From NCBI RefSeq assembly GCF_031979925.1, contig NZ_DALZFB010000012.1, positions 1 to 64,000 on the forward strand: a stretch of DNA of 64,000 nucleotides, read 5' to 3'. The notes under the pieces were generated by a model. That model did no database searches. It saw nothing but the letters and a program-made list of their open reading frames with translations, and had not been told where the DNA came from. Position 1 is the first letter of the stretch. Every line of letters begins with the position of its first letter. Below are positions 19,063-28,098 of the stretch, piece by piece. The stretch is from Pseudescherichia sp031979925 (GTDB lineage Bacteria; Pseudomonadota; Gammaproteobacteria; Enterobacterales; Enterobacteriaceae). A program made the translations under genes and the position numbers.

Positions 19063-20076
19063 TCAGACGTGCGGACCGTGGCTAACGGAGCCGCGCAGGA
19101 TCAGCTCGCCGGTAAAGGGTGGCTGGGTCGTGAACTCCCCGCCATCAAGCATAAAAATAAGGCGGTTGATGGTCTCTTTGATCATCTCTGTTACCGGGAT
19201 TTTGACGCTGGCCAGCGGCGGGACGGTATAGGGGGCGATGGCAATATCATCGAAGCCAATCACCGAGACCTGCTCCGGGACGGGAATGCCGCTGCTGTGC
19301 AGCTGGCTAATGGCCCCAATCGCCATGTCGTCATTGCTGGCTACCAGCGCGCTGAAGCGCACCCCGCGCTCCAGCAGCGTCGCTACACCTGCCGAGCCGC
19401 TGGCGGGCGTCCACTTGCCCTCGACAATCAGCTCGTTGCGCACCGCCACGCCATGGCGCTCCAGCGCCTCTTTATAGCCGGAGAGACGCTCGTTACCGGT
19501 AGGCGAGTCAATGGAGCCGGTGATGAAGGCGATATCCCGATGCCCCTGGGCCAGCAGCGTCTCTACCGCCGCCAGGCTGGTGCTTTTCTGGTCGCAGTAG
19601 ACGCAGTGGCTGCTGTTTTTACGCAGCCGCCGGTTGAGCACCATAATGGGCTGAGTGTGGCCGTCGATGATCGTGTCGATCTCGTCGACGCTGAGAAAGC
19701 GCGGGTAGATCACGATCGCATCGCAGCGCAGATCGAGCAGATACTGGATCGCCTGCCGCTCTTCGTCAGCGCTGTGTTTGCCGTCGGCAAGGATCAGCTG
19801 ACGACCGCGATCCTCCGTCATCCGCGCCGCATGGAACAGCAGCTCGCTAAAGTAGACCCCATGGTAGAGGGTGTTGGTCACCACCAGCCCGAGGGTCTGG
19901 GTGGTTTTCGCCGCCAGGTTACGCGCCAGCAGGTTAGGCCGGTAGCCGCTCTCCTCGATCGCCCTGAATACGCGCTCCTTCGTTTCCTGGCCGACGTAGC
20001 CGTTGCCTGACAGCACGCGGGATACCGTCGCCTTCGATACCCCTGCCCGCTTCGCTACCTCCAGCATCGTGGTCAT
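19063..20076 (-). CDS. ascG: LacI-family repressor AscG
   Basis: 337 residues. It represses the cryptic arbutin-salicin-cellobiose genes ascFB in E. coli. The N-terminal LacI helix-turn-helix (MLEVAKRAGVSKATVSRVLSG) is followed by the hinge helix and a periplasmic-binding-protein-like effector domain (GFDDIAIAPYTVPPLASVKIPV). Divergent from ascFB, with a palindromic operator between the genes. Confidence 0.95.
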   Translation of the reverse strand: MTTMLEVAKRAGVSKATVSRVLSGNGYVGQETKERVFRAIEESGYRPNLLARNLAAKTTQTLGLVVTNTLYHGVYFSELLFHAARMTEDRGRQLILADGKHSADEERQAIQYLLDLRCDAIVIYPRFLSVDEIDTIIDGHTQPIMVLNRRLRKNSSHCVYCDQKSTSLAAVETLLAQGHRDIAFITGSIDSPTGNERLSGYKEALERHGVAVRNELIVEGKWTPASGSAGVATLLERGVRFSALVASNDDMAIGAISQLHSSGIPVPEQVSVIGFDDIAIAPYTVPPLASVKIPVTEMIKETINRLIFMLDGGEFTTQPPFTGELILRGSVSHGPHV

Positions 20077-20222
20077 GATTGCTTTCCTTTCATTAGCATA
20101 TCCGCAGTTTACTGCACTACCGGCGGATTTGCAGGGCTTTACCCATTGCGATCTTCAGTGATCCGTTTCACGGTTCTAAACATCCGCCATTGAATATAAA
20201 AATGAAACTCAGCATGATTTTG

Positions 20223-20238
20223 TGGAACCGGTTTCCTA
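20223..20238. promoter_or_regulatory. Probable AscG operator
   Basis: TGGAACCGGTTTCCTA is a near-perfect palindrome of the LacI/GalR type, centred on CCGG, 62 bp upstream of the ascF start. A looser copy (CCGTTTCACGG) lies at about 20163-20173. Confidence 0.7.
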
Positions 20239-20299
20239 CATCACGTCTCACCTTTTGCGGTGCAGGCGTAACCCCCTACTAAAACAGGATACAAATCCG

Positions 20300-21748
20300 A
20301 TGGCCAAAAACTATGCCGCGCTGGCGACGACCGTGGTCACCGCGCTGGGCGGAGCGGACAATATCGCCGCCGTCACCCATTGCATGACGCGCCTGCGTTT
20401 TGTGGTGAAAGATGAGACGCAGATCGACAGCGCCACGCTGAAAAGCACCCCCGGCGTGATGGGCGTGGTGCGCAGCGACAGCCAGTGCCAGGTGATCATC
20501 GGTAATACGGTGTCGCAGGCCTATGCCGAAGTGGTGCGCCTGCTGCCGGCCGATATGCAGCCGGTGGCAGACACCGGGCCGCAAAAGCTGACCCTGCGGC
20601 GCATTGGCGCGGGCATTCTCGACGCGCTGATCGGCACCATGTCGCCGCTGATCCCGGCGATCATCGGTGGCTCGATGGTCAAGCTGCTGGCGATGATCCT
20701 TGAGATGACCGGCGTGCTGGAGAAAGGCTCCTCCACGCTGACGATCCTCACCGTGATTGGCGACGGGGCCTTCTTCTTCCTGCCGCTGATGGTGGCCGCC
20801 TCGGCGGCGGTGAAGTTTAAAACCAACATGTCGCTGGCGATTGCTATCGCCGGGGTGCTGGTGCATCCGAGCTTTATCGAGCTGATGGCGAAAGCGGCCC
20901 AGGGCCAGCAGGTAGAGTTCGCCCTGGTTCCGGTGACGGCGGTGAAGTACACCTACACGGTGATCCCGGCGCTGGTGATGACCTGGTGCCTCTCCTGGAT
21001 CGAACGCTGGGTGGATCGCATCACCCCGGCGGTGACGAAAAACTTCCTGAAGCCGATGCTGATCGTGCTGATCGCCGCCCCGCTCGCCATCCTGCTGATC
21101 GGGCCGATCGGGATCTGGATCGGTAGCGCCATCTCCGCGTTGGTCTACACCATTCACAGCTACCTGGGCTGGCTGTCGGTGGCGATCATGGGCGCGCTCT
21201 GGCCGCTGCTGGTAATGACCGGCATGCACCGCGTCTTTACCCCGACTATCATCCAGACCATCGCCGAGACCGGCAAAGAGGGCATGGTGATGCCGTCCGA
21301 GATTGGCGCCAACCTGTCGCTGGGCGGCTCGTCGCTGGCGGTGGCGTGGAAAACCAAAAACCCGGAGCTGCGCCAGACGGCGCTGGCGGCGGCGGCCTCG
21401 GCTATTCTGGCGGGGATCTCCGAGCCTGCGCTCTACGGGGTGGCGGTGCGCCTGAAGCGCCCCCTGGTCGCCAGCCTGATCAGCGGCTTTATCTGCGGCG
21501 CGGTGGCCGGGATCGCCGGGCTTGCCAGCCACTCGATGGCTGCACCGGGACTTTTTACCAGCGTCCAGTTCTTCGACCCCGCTAATCCAATGAGCATTGT
21601 CTGGGTCTTTGCCGTGATGGCGCTGGCGGTCGTGCTGTCGTTTGTGCTGACCCTGCTGCTGGGCTTCGAGGATCTGCCCGTCGAGGATGAGGCAGCCAAA
21701 GCACGCGCGTTGCAGGCGGCAAAGCCAGCGGCAGCGGCCCGGGCCTGA
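20300..21748 (+). CDS. ascF: PTS beta-glucoside transporter subunit EIIBC, AscF
   Basis: 482 residues from MAKNYAALATTVVTALGG, matching the E. coli AscF start; the upstream-extended frame is rejected. It imports and phosphorylates arbutin, salicin or cellobiose. The IIB domain (about 1-85) has the phosphorylated Cys in AVTHCMTRLRF, and the IIC membrane domain carries GISEPALYG. It ends without an IIA domain, so it must borrow one. ascB follows 18 bp later. Confidence 0.96.
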   Translation: MAKNYAALATTVVTALGGADNIAAVTHCMTRLRFVVKDETQIDSATLKSTPGVMGVVRSDSQCQVIIGNTVSQAYAEVVRLLPADMQPVADTGPQKLTLRRIGAGILDALIGTMSPLIPAIIGGSMVKLLAMILEMTGVLEKGSSTLTILTVIGDGAFFFLPLMVAASAAVKFKTNMSLAIAIAGVLVHPSFIELMAKAAQGQQVEFALVPVTAVKYTYTVIPALVMTWCLSWIERWVDRITPAVTKNFLKPMLIVLIAAPLAILLIGPIGIWIGSAISALVYTIHSYLGWLSVAIMGALWPLLVMTGMHRVFTPTIIQTIAETGKEGMVMPSEIGANLSLGGSSLAVAWKTKNPELRQTALAAAASAILAGISEPALYGVAVRLKRPLVASLISGFICGAVAGIAGLASHSMAAPGLFTSVQFFDPANPMSIVWVFAVMALAVVLSFVLTLLLGFEDLPVEDEAAKARALQAAKPAAAARA

Positions 21749-21766
21749 TTTAACAAGAGGTAAACT

Positions 21767-23191
21767 ATGTCTGTATTTCCAGAGGGATTTTTATGGGGCG
21801 GCGCACTGGCCGCCAATCAGTCGGAAGGGGCGTATCGCGAAGGCGGCAAGGGGCTGACCACCGTGGATACCATTCCGCACGGCGCAAATCGCATGCCGGT
21901 CAAGCTGGGCCTGGAGAAGCGCTTCTCCCTGCGCGACGATGAGTTCTACCCCAGCCACGAGGCGATCGATTTCTATCATCGCTACCGGGAAGATATTGCC
22001 CTGATGGCGGAGATGGGCTTCACCGTGTTTCGCACCTCTATCGCCTGGGCGCGCCTCTATCCCAACGGCGACGAGCTGACGCCTAACCCTGAAGGGATCG
22101 CCTTCTACCGGGCAGTATTTGAGGAGTGCCGGAAGTACAACATTGAGCCGCTGGTGACCCTGTGCCACTTCGACGTGCCGATGCATCTGGTGCGCGAGTA
22201 CGGCTCATGGCGTAACCGTAAGATGGTGGAGTTTTTCACCCGCTACGCCCGGACCTGCTTCGAGGCGTTTGACGGGCTGGTGAAGTACTGGCTGACCTTC
22301 AATGAAATTAACATTATGCTGCACAGCCCCTACTCGGGCGCGGGGCTGGTGTTCGAGGAGGGTGAGAACCCGGAGTGGGTCAAGTACCAGGCGGCGCACC
22401 ACGAGCTGATCGCCAGCGCGCTGGCCACCCAAATTGCTCACGAGGTGAATTCAGACAACCAGGTCGGCTGTATGCTGGCGGGCGGTAACTTCTACCCCTA
22501 CTCCTGCAAGCCAGAGGACGTCTGGGCGGCGCTGGAGAAGGATCGCGAAAACCTGTTCTTTATTGACGTTCAGGCGCGCGGGGCCTACCCGGCGTGGACC
22601 GGGCGTATGTTCCGCGAGAAGGGGATCGCCATTGAGATCCTGCCCGGTGACGAGGAGATCCTCAAGCACACCGTCGATTTTGTGTCGTTCAGCTACTACG
22701 CCTCCCGCTGCGCCTCGGCGGAGATGAACGCGGGCAACACCAGCGCGGCCAACGTTGTTAAATCGCTGAAAAACCCTTGGATCGAGGCTAGCGAGTGGGG
22801 CTGGGGCATCGATCCCCTTGGCCTGCGCATCACCATGAACATGATGTATGACCGCTACCAGAAGCCGCTGTTCCTGGTGGAGAACGGGCTGGGGGCGCGG
22901 GACGAGTTCGACGCTAACGGTGAGATTAACGACGACTACCGCATCAGCTACCTGCGGGAGCATATCCGTGCCATGGGCGAGGCGGTGGCAGACGGCATTC
23001 CCCTGCTCGGCTACACCTCCTGGGGCTGCATCGATCTGGTGGCTGCCTCAACCGGCGAGATGAGCAAGCGCTACGGTTTTGTCTACGTTGATCGTGACGA
23101 TCGCGGCAACGGCACGCTGGACCGCGTCCGCAAGAAGTCGTTCTGGTGGTATAAGAAGGTGATCGCCAGCAACGGGGCGGATTTAGAGTAG
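21767..23191 (+). CDS. ascB: 6-phospho-beta-glucosidase AscB
   Basis: 474-residue glycoside hydrolase family 1 enzyme that hydrolyses the phosphorylated beta-glucosides delivered by AscF. The GH1 N-terminal signature FLWGGALAANQSEGAY, the acid/base Glu in TFNEIN and the nucleophile Glu in LVENGLGA are present. Full length, in operon with ascF. Confidence 0.97.
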   Translation: MSVFPEGFLWGGALAANQSEGAYREGGKGLTTVDTIPHGANRMPVKLGLEKRFSLRDDEFYPSHEAIDFYHRYREDIALMAEMGFTVFRTSIAWARLYPNGDELTPNPEGIAFYRAVFEECRKYNIEPLVTLCHFDVPMHLVREYGSWRNRKMVEFFTRYARTCFEAFDGLVKYWLTFNEINIMLHSPYSGAGLVFEEGENPEWVKYQAAHHELIASALATQIAHEVNSDNQVGCMLAGGNFYPYSCKPEDVWAALEKDRENLFFIDVQARGAYPAWTGRMFREKGIAIEILPGDEEILKHTVDFVSFSYYASRCASAEMNAGNTSAANVVKSLKNPWIEASEWGWGIDPLGLRITMNMMYDRYQKPLFLVENGLGARDEFDANGEINDDYRISYLREHIRAMGEAVADGIPLLGYTSWGCIDLVAASTGEMSKRYGFVYVDRDDRGNGTLDRVRKKSFWWYKKVIASNGADLE

Positions 23192-23196
23192 GTTTT

Positions 23197-23265
23197 TGCC
23201 GGGCGGCGCTGCGCTTGCACCGGCCTACGATCCTGTAGGCCCGGTAAGCGCAGCGCCACCGGGCG
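23197..23265. repeat. REP/BIME palindromic element
   Basis: Two inverted REP-like units (TGCCGGGCGGCGCTGCGC ... GCGCAGCGCCACCGGGC) around a central GTAGGCC core. They lie between the convergent ascB and hycI genes, the usual site for enteric REP elements. May stabilise mRNA 3' ends. Confidence 0.85.
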
Positions 23266-23271
23266 CTATCA

Positions 23272-23727
23272 CTACAGCGCCGTAAATCCCCCCTGCCCCT
23301 GCCAGCCCTCAAGTCGCTGATAGACCGCCTCTACCGCCTCTTTTACCGGCGGGGTCATCGGGTAGTAGAAGCCGACGATATCCGGCTGAATGCCGAGAAA
23401 GATCGTCTCACCTACATCCTCTTTGAGCTGATCCACCAGATAGTTCAGCGGCATATTGTGGGTGGTCATCATAAACAGCTCGGCAATATCGTCGGGATCG
23501 ATAATGCGGATCTCGCCGGGGTTGAGTCCCATGTCGGTGGCGTCAACGATCAGCAGGCGATCCGGACGCAGCTCGCGGATCGCCACCACGTCATTCTCCG
23601 GGGCGCTGCCGCCGTCGATGACCCGCCACGCGCCGGGCTGCCGGGCGGCGCACATCTCCGCCAGCAACGGACCTGCGCCATCGTCCCCCATCATGCTGTT
23701 GCCTACGCAGAGTAAAACGTCAGTCAC
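23272..23727 (-). CDS. hycI: Hydrogenase 3 maturation protease HycI
   Basis: 151 residues. A nickel-checking endopeptidase that removes the C-terminal extension of HycE. It has MTDVLLCVGNSMMGDDGAGPLL with Asp16, the DATDMGLNPGE region (about Asp62) and His90 of TTHNMPLNY, the three metal contacts known in the family. Last gene of hyc; its start overlaps hycH by 8 bp. Confidence 0.97.
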   Translation of the reverse strand: MTDVLLCVGNSMMGDDGAGPLLAEMCAARQPGAWRVIDGGSAPENDVVAIRELRPDRLLIVDATDMGLNPGEIRIIDPDDIAELFMMTTHNMPLNYLVDQLKEDVGETIFLGIQPDIVGFYYPMTPPVKEAVEAVYQRLEGWQGQGGFTAL

Positions 23728-24130
23728 GAACTCTCCTCACCATCAGATAGATGGCGCTCTCCTGATGAATATCATGCAGCATGCTGAGCAGCACGCGGCT
23801 CCACGTCTGCTGCTGCGGGGTCTGAATCGCCAGCGCCCGGTCAAAGGCGCCTGCCAGCATCGCGATATGCGAATGGTCGATAACGATCTCGCCATACTTC
23901 GGCACCCCCGCCATTTTGCGACGGGCGGTGCTCCCCTCCTCCAGGGTGGCGATCCACGTCAGATAGTCGTCCCATGGACAGGTCAGCGCCGCCTCCAGAC
24001 AGTCGATCACCCCTAAGTGGTGACCAATGGCGAGGCTGTAGTAAACCACCTGCTGCGCCTCGGCGGGCGTCGCGTCGTTCTCATCGATAAACTTTCGGCT
24101 CAGCTGGCTGAAGACCACGGATTCACTCAT
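23720..24130 (-). CDS. hycH: Hydrogenase 3 assembly protein HycH
   Basis: 136 residues, the E. coli length. Needed for production of mature HycE in E. coli, with no known catalytic motif. Conserved features include EAQQVVYYSLAIGHHLGVIDCL and VPKYGEIVIDHSHI. It overlaps hycG by ATGA and hycI by 8 bp, so the tail of the operon is tightly coupled. Confidence 0.95.
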   Translation of the reverse strand: MSESVVFSQLSRKFIDENDATPAEAQQVVYYSLAIGHHLGVIDCLEAALTCPWDDYLTWIATLEEGSTARRKMAGVPKYGEIVIDHSHIAMLAGAFDRALAIQTPQQQTWSRVLLSMLHDIHQESAIYLMVRRVRD

Positions 24131-24894
24131 GAGATCCGCGCCTCATCGACGACGGCGTTAAGGTGCGCCACAATCTCGTTCAGACGCGGATCGTCCTCTG
24201 CTGCCAGCCAGCGTGCGACCTGGTTCTCCCCCAGCGCCCGCAGGCGCAGGTAGTCGTCAGCGATCTCGCGACCGTAGCGGTAGCCCGCCAGCCGCCGCGC
24301 CTCGCGATCGACGCTTACCCGCAGGGGCTGGACGATATCCTCATGCAGCAGCGCCGCTGGCTGGTTATCCTCTTCCCCCGGCAGGCGAGCGTGAATTTTC
24401 TGCTCCAGCAGACCCAGCGCCATGGCAAAGCCGTAGAGCGTCGCGGCGGGCGTTGGCGGGCAGCCGGGAATGTAGACATCCACCGGGACGATTTTGTCGG
24501 TGCCGCCCCAGACGCAGTAGAGATCGTGGAAGATGCCGCCGCTGTTGCCGCACGCCCCGTAGGAGATGCAGATTTTTGGATCGGGAGCGGAGTTCCAGGC
24601 CCGCAGCGCCGGGGAGCGCATCGCCCGGGTTACCGCCCCGGTGAACAGCAGGATGTCGGCATGGCGCGGAGAGGGCACAACCTTAATACCGAAGCGTTCG
24701 GCGTCAAACAGCGGCGTCAGGGTGGCGAAGATTTCGATTTCGCAGCCGTTACAGCCCCCGCAGTCGACGCGGTAGACGTAAGCCGAGCGTTTGATCTTTT
24801 TCAGCAGCGACGCCTTCATGCTGGCGATGGACTCCTCCACCGTCATCGGCACGGGAATGCCGTTGGCATCGCGCGGTCCCAGTAAGTTGTTCAT
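24127..24894 (-). CDS. hycG: Hydrogenase 3 small subunit HycG
   Basis: 255 residues, homologous to NuoB. It carries the proximal [4Fe-4S] cluster that links the ferredoxin subunits to the HycE active site. Cluster ligands are visible in YRVDCGGCNGCEIEIFA, ISYGACGNSGGIFHDLY and IPGCPPTP. There is no Tat signal, as expected for the cytoplasm-facing hydrogenase-3. Its start abuts the hycF stop. Confidence 0.97.
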   Translation of the reverse strand: MNNLLGPRDANGIPVPMTVEESIASMKASLLKKIKRSAYVYRVDCGGCNGCEIEIFATLTPLFDAERFGIKVVPSPRHADILLFTGAVTRAMRSPALRAWNSAPDPKICISYGACGNSGGIFHDLYCVWGGTDKIVPVDVYIPGCPPTPAATLYGFAMALGLLEQKIHARLPGEEDNQPAALLHEDIVQPLRVSVDREARRLAGYRYGREIADDYLRLRALGENQVARWLAAEDDPRLNEIVAHLNAVVDEARIS

Positions 24895-25436
24895 CAGCTG
24901 GCCTCCTGCATATGGCGAGTGAGTTCAATGCGATCGGACGACACCAGGCACTTCTGCCGCTTGCACGCCGGACAGGTTTCGAAGCCTTCGCGGTGATGTT
25001 CCGCCCGGCTATCGCCGTTATGCGCCAGCAGCGCAATGGCGTAGTCGATCTCTTTCTGCACGGCAAAGGGCCGCTCGCAGACGCGGCAGTGGCACAGGTC
25101 AAAGCGCGACTGCTGTAAAAAATCCTCTTTCTTCCACACTGCCAGCTCGTACTCCTGAGAGAGGGTAATCGCTGCGGTGGGGCAGACCTCCTCGCAGCGC
25201 CCGCAGAAGATGCAGCGCCCGAGGTTAAACTGCCAGGCCTGCTCGCTGCTTGCCAGCAGGGTCTCTACCGACAGGGCATTAGAGGGGCAGGCGTTGACGC
25301 AGGCCGCACAGCCAATGCACTGGCGGGGATCGTGCTGCGGCTTGCCGCGAAAGTGCTTATCCACCTCGATGGGAGCCAGCGGATACGACGCCGTCGGCGT
25401 ACCGGTTTTGATCGCTTTTTTGATAAAGGTAAACAT
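24894..25436 (-). CDS. hycF: Hydrogenase 3 ferredoxin subunit HycF
   Basis: 180 residues, homologous to NuoI. Two [4Fe-4S] motifs (CIGCAACVNACPSNA and CIFCGRCEEVCPTAA) lie near residues 40-90, with additional C-terminal cysteine pairs (CHCRVCERPF, CPACKRQKC) that may bind zinc or another metal. It relays electrons within the membrane-attached complex. 9 bp downstream of hycE. Confidence 0.97.
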   Translation of the reverse strand: MFTFIKKAIKTGTPTASYPLAPIEVDKHFRGKPQHDPRQCIGCAACVNACPSNALSVETLLASSEQAWQFNLGRCIFCGRCEEVCPTAAITLSQEYELAVWKKEDFLQQSRFDLCHCRVCERPFAVQKEIDYAIALLAHNGDSRAEHHREGFETCPACKRQKCLVSSDRIELTRHMQEAS

Positions 25437-25445
25437 GGCGACTCC

Positions 25446-27155
25446 TTATTCCAGCGGCGAGTTTTTACGCTCGATGCCGTAGCGCTCAAGCTCTTTGTAA
25501 GGCACGACCTTGCTCTTCTTCTTACGCACGTCCACCACCGTCATACGGTCGGTGCAGGAGTAGCAGGGGTCGAGGCTGCCGATGATCAGCGGTGCGTCGG
25601 AGACGGTATTTCCGCGTAGCATGTAGCGCAGGGTAGGCCAGTTAGCGTAGGTCGCCGCCCGACAGCGCCAGCGGTAGAGCTTCTGGTTATCCCCGGTCAT
25701 GCTCCAGTGGATATCATCCCCGCGCGGCGCTTCGGCAAAGCCAAGGGCGAAGCGGTTAGGGATATAGGTGAAGCCCTCCACCATCAGCGGGCCGCCGGGC
25801 AGGTTATCCAGCCCAAACTCGATCATATTCAGGGCGGTGAGCACCTCGTTAATGCGCACCTTGAGGCGGGAGATAACGTCGCAGCCCTGCTCGCTGTGCA
25901 CCTCTACCGGCAGCAGGCCGTAGCCGACAAAGGGGTGATCGGCGCGGGTATCGCGGGCATGGCCGCTGGCGCGCACCATCGGGCCGACGTTGCTGAAGTC
26001 GCGGGCGATCTGCGGATCGAGACGGCCAATTCCTACCGTGCGCTGCTCGATATTCGGCGTGCTCATCAGGACATCGACCAGCTCCTGCACGTCGCGACGC
26101 ATCTGGCGGGCAAGCTGACGGGTCTGGATCATGTCCTCTTTCAGCATGTCGCGACGAATGCCGCCGATCAGGTTCAGGCCGTAGGTTTTACGTGCCCCGG
26201 TGAGGATCTCCGCCATCTTCATGGAGGTCTCACGCACACGGAAAAACTGCATAAAGCCGGAGTCGAAGCCGACGAAGTGGCAGGCCAGGCCGAGGTTCAG
26301 CAGGTGGCTATGCAGACGCTCCACCTCCAGCAGAATGGCGCGGATCATCTGGGCGCGCTCCGGCACCACAATGCCCATCGCGTTCTCCACCGAGGTGGTA
26401 TAGGCGGTGCTGTGGGCGAAGCCGCAGATGCCGCAGACGCGATCCGACAGGAAGGTCACCTCGTTGTAGCCCATGCGGGTCTCTGCCAGTTTCTCCATGC
26501 CGCGGTGGACGTAGAAGAGGCGGTAGTCGGCGTCGATAATGTTTTCGCCATCGACAAACAGGCGGAAGTGGCCCGGCTCGTCGGAGGTGACGTGCAGCGG
26601 GCCGATGGGCACCACGTTGTTCTTTTTGCTGCCAAGTTCGTTGATAAACTCGTAGGTCTCGCTGTCGGTGGTCGGCGCGGGGCGCTGGCGGTAATCCATG
26701 CTGTCTTTACGCAGCGGATAGAGTTCATCCGGCCAGTCGTCCGGCAGCACCAGCCGACGCTCGTCCGGCAGGCCAACCGGGATCAGGCCGTACATATCGC
26801 GCACCTCGCGCTCGCCCCAGACGGCGGCAGGCACGCGCGGCGTGACGGAGGGAAACTCCAGCGTGTTGGCGTCGACCTCTACGCGCACGGTGATCCAGCA
26901 TTTAGTGCCCTGCTCCATCGACAGCACGTAGTAGACGGCATAGCGCCCACACAGCTGACGCTCGTCGTTGCCAAATAGCACCGACAGCCAGCCCCCCTGC
27001 TGGTAGTAGAGATATTCCACGACCTCTGGCAGGGCGTTCACCTTCACGGTAATGGTCAGCTGATCGCGGGTCTGCCAGGCCTCATCCAGCACCGCGCCGG
27101 GAATCGCCTGGTGCAGCGCCGCCAGGTAGTGCTGACCCAATTTTTCTTCAGACAT
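25446..27155 (-). CDS. hycE: Hydrogenase 3 large subunit HycE precursor
   Basis: 569 residues from MSEEKLGQHYLAALH, the E. coli start. The N-terminal part resembles NuoC and the rest NuoD. The [NiFe] ligands lie in RVCGICGFAH and D529-P-C531-Y-S-C534-T-D-R537. The 32-residue tail after Arg537 is the peptide HycI removes once nickel is inserted. This subunit reduces protons with electrons from formate. hycD overlaps just upstream. Confidence 0.98.
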   Translation of the reverse strand: MSEEKLGQHYLAALHQAIPGAVLDEAWQTRDQLTITVKVNALPEVVEYLYYQQGGWLSVLFGNDERQLCGRYAVYYVLSMEQGTKCWITVRVEVDANTLEFPSVTPRVPAAVWGEREVRDMYGLIPVGLPDERRLVLPDDWPDELYPLRKDSMDYRQRPAPTTDSETYEFINELGSKKNNVVPIGPLHVTSDEPGHFRLFVDGENIIDADYRLFYVHRGMEKLAETRMGYNEVTFLSDRVCGICGFAHSTAYTTSVENAMGIVVPERAQMIRAILLEVERLHSHLLNLGLACHFVGFDSGFMQFFRVRETSMKMAEILTGARKTYGLNLIGGIRRDMLKEDMIQTRQLARQMRRDVQELVDVLMSTPNIEQRTVGIGRLDPQIARDFSNVGPMVRASGHARDTRADHPFVGYGLLPVEVHSEQGCDVISRLKVRINEVLTALNMIEFGLDNLPGGPLMVEGFTYIPNRFALGFAEAPRGDDIHWSMTGDNQKLYRWRCRAATYANWPTLRYMLRGNTVSDAPLIIGSLDPCYSCTDRMTVVDVRKKKSKVVPYKELERYGIERKNSPLE

Positions 27156-27172
27156 GTTCAAACTCTCTTTCA

Positions 27173-28096
27173 TCACGCCGCCAGCAAGGAGACGAACGCT
27201 AAAAATGCAAAGCCAAACCCGGCCCAGGTTACGCGGGAGGTCGCGCAGAAGCGCAGCCGCGCCATACTGTTCTCAAACAGAGCGATCACCAGCACGCCCA
27301 GCACCAGCTTGACGACGGCGATCGCCAGCGCCAGCAGCAGGCCGCCCGCGCTAAAGGTCACCATCTGACCCCACGGCAGGAAGAGGCCGACAAACAGCTG
27401 CAATACCATCAGCTGCTTGAGGCTGATGCCCCACTTCAGCAGGGCAAAGCCGTAGCCGCTGTACTCGGTCAGCGGGCCCTCCTGTAGCTCCTGCTCGGCT
27501 TCGGCGAGATCGAACGGCAGCTTGCCCATCTCGATAAAGGTGGCGAAGGCGCAGGCGCAGAGTGCCAGCAGCAGCGGAATAGTGTGTCCGGCAGGCCAGA
27601 ACCAGAGCGTAGCGGTCATGCTGCTGATGTGGGTCGATCCCGCCACCAGCGCCACTACCCACAGGCCGAGAAGAAGAATTGGCTCCACCAGCACACCGAG
27701 CATCGCCTCGCGGCTGGCCCCGAGGCCAGTAAAGGGGCTGCCGGTATCGAGTCCGGCGATCGCAAAGAAGAAGCGGGCAATGGCGAAGAGGTAGATTAAG
27801 GTGATGAGATCCCCCAGCGCCGGTAGCGGTGACGCCACGGTCACCACCGGCAGCGCGGTGGCGATGGTTAGCATCACGCCGATCATCACAAACGGCATCA
27901 GGCGGAACACCCAGCTGGCATCCGCCGGGGCGACGCTCTGACGGCCCAGCAGCTTGATCAGATCCCGGTACTCTTGTAGTACCCCAGGCCCACGGCGGTT
28001 GTGCAGACGGGCGCGGGCCACGCGGCTTATCCCGGACAGTAGCGGCGCAAAGGCAAAGAGCATCAGCGCCTGAAGTAACGGATAGAGAATGCTCAT
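27173..28096 (-). CDS. hycD: Hydrogenase 3 membrane subunit HycD
   Basis: 307 residues, homologous to NuoH, with about eight transmembrane helices and the conserved loop RRGPGVLQEYRDLIKLLGRQ. Together with HycC it anchors the hydrogenase to the cytoplasmic membrane. The conserved acidic EAEQELQEGPLTEYSG segment is intact. 2 bp separate it from hycC. Confidence 0.97.
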   Translation of the reverse strand: MSILYPLLQALMLFAFAPLLSGISRVARARLHNRRGPGVLQEYRDLIKLLGRQSVAPADASWVFRLMPFVMIGVMLTIATALPVVTVASPLPALGDLITLIYLFAIARFFFAIAGLDTGSPFTGLGASREAMLGVLVEPILLLGLWVVALVAGSTHISSMTATLWFWPAGHTIPLLLALCACAFATFIEMGKLPFDLAEAEQELQEGPLTEYSGYGFALLKWGISLKQLMVLQLFVGLFLPWGQMVTFSAGGLLLALAIAVVKLVLGVLVIALFENSMARLRFCATSRVTWAGFGFAFLAFVSLLAA

Positions 28097-28098
28097 GT

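Noticed and set aside
20279..21532. 417-codon open frame antisense to ascF
   Set aside because: Extremely His/Gln/Arg-rich product typical of a reverse-strand shadow of a membrane protein gene.
23197..23265. Palindromic GC-rich repeats considered as CRISPR or attachment sites
   Set aside because: They are REP-type units with the usual intergenic position between convergent genes; no regular spacers, cas genes or integrase.
25707..26978. 423-codon open frame antisense to hycE
   Set aside because: Fully covered by the conserved hycE coding sequence.
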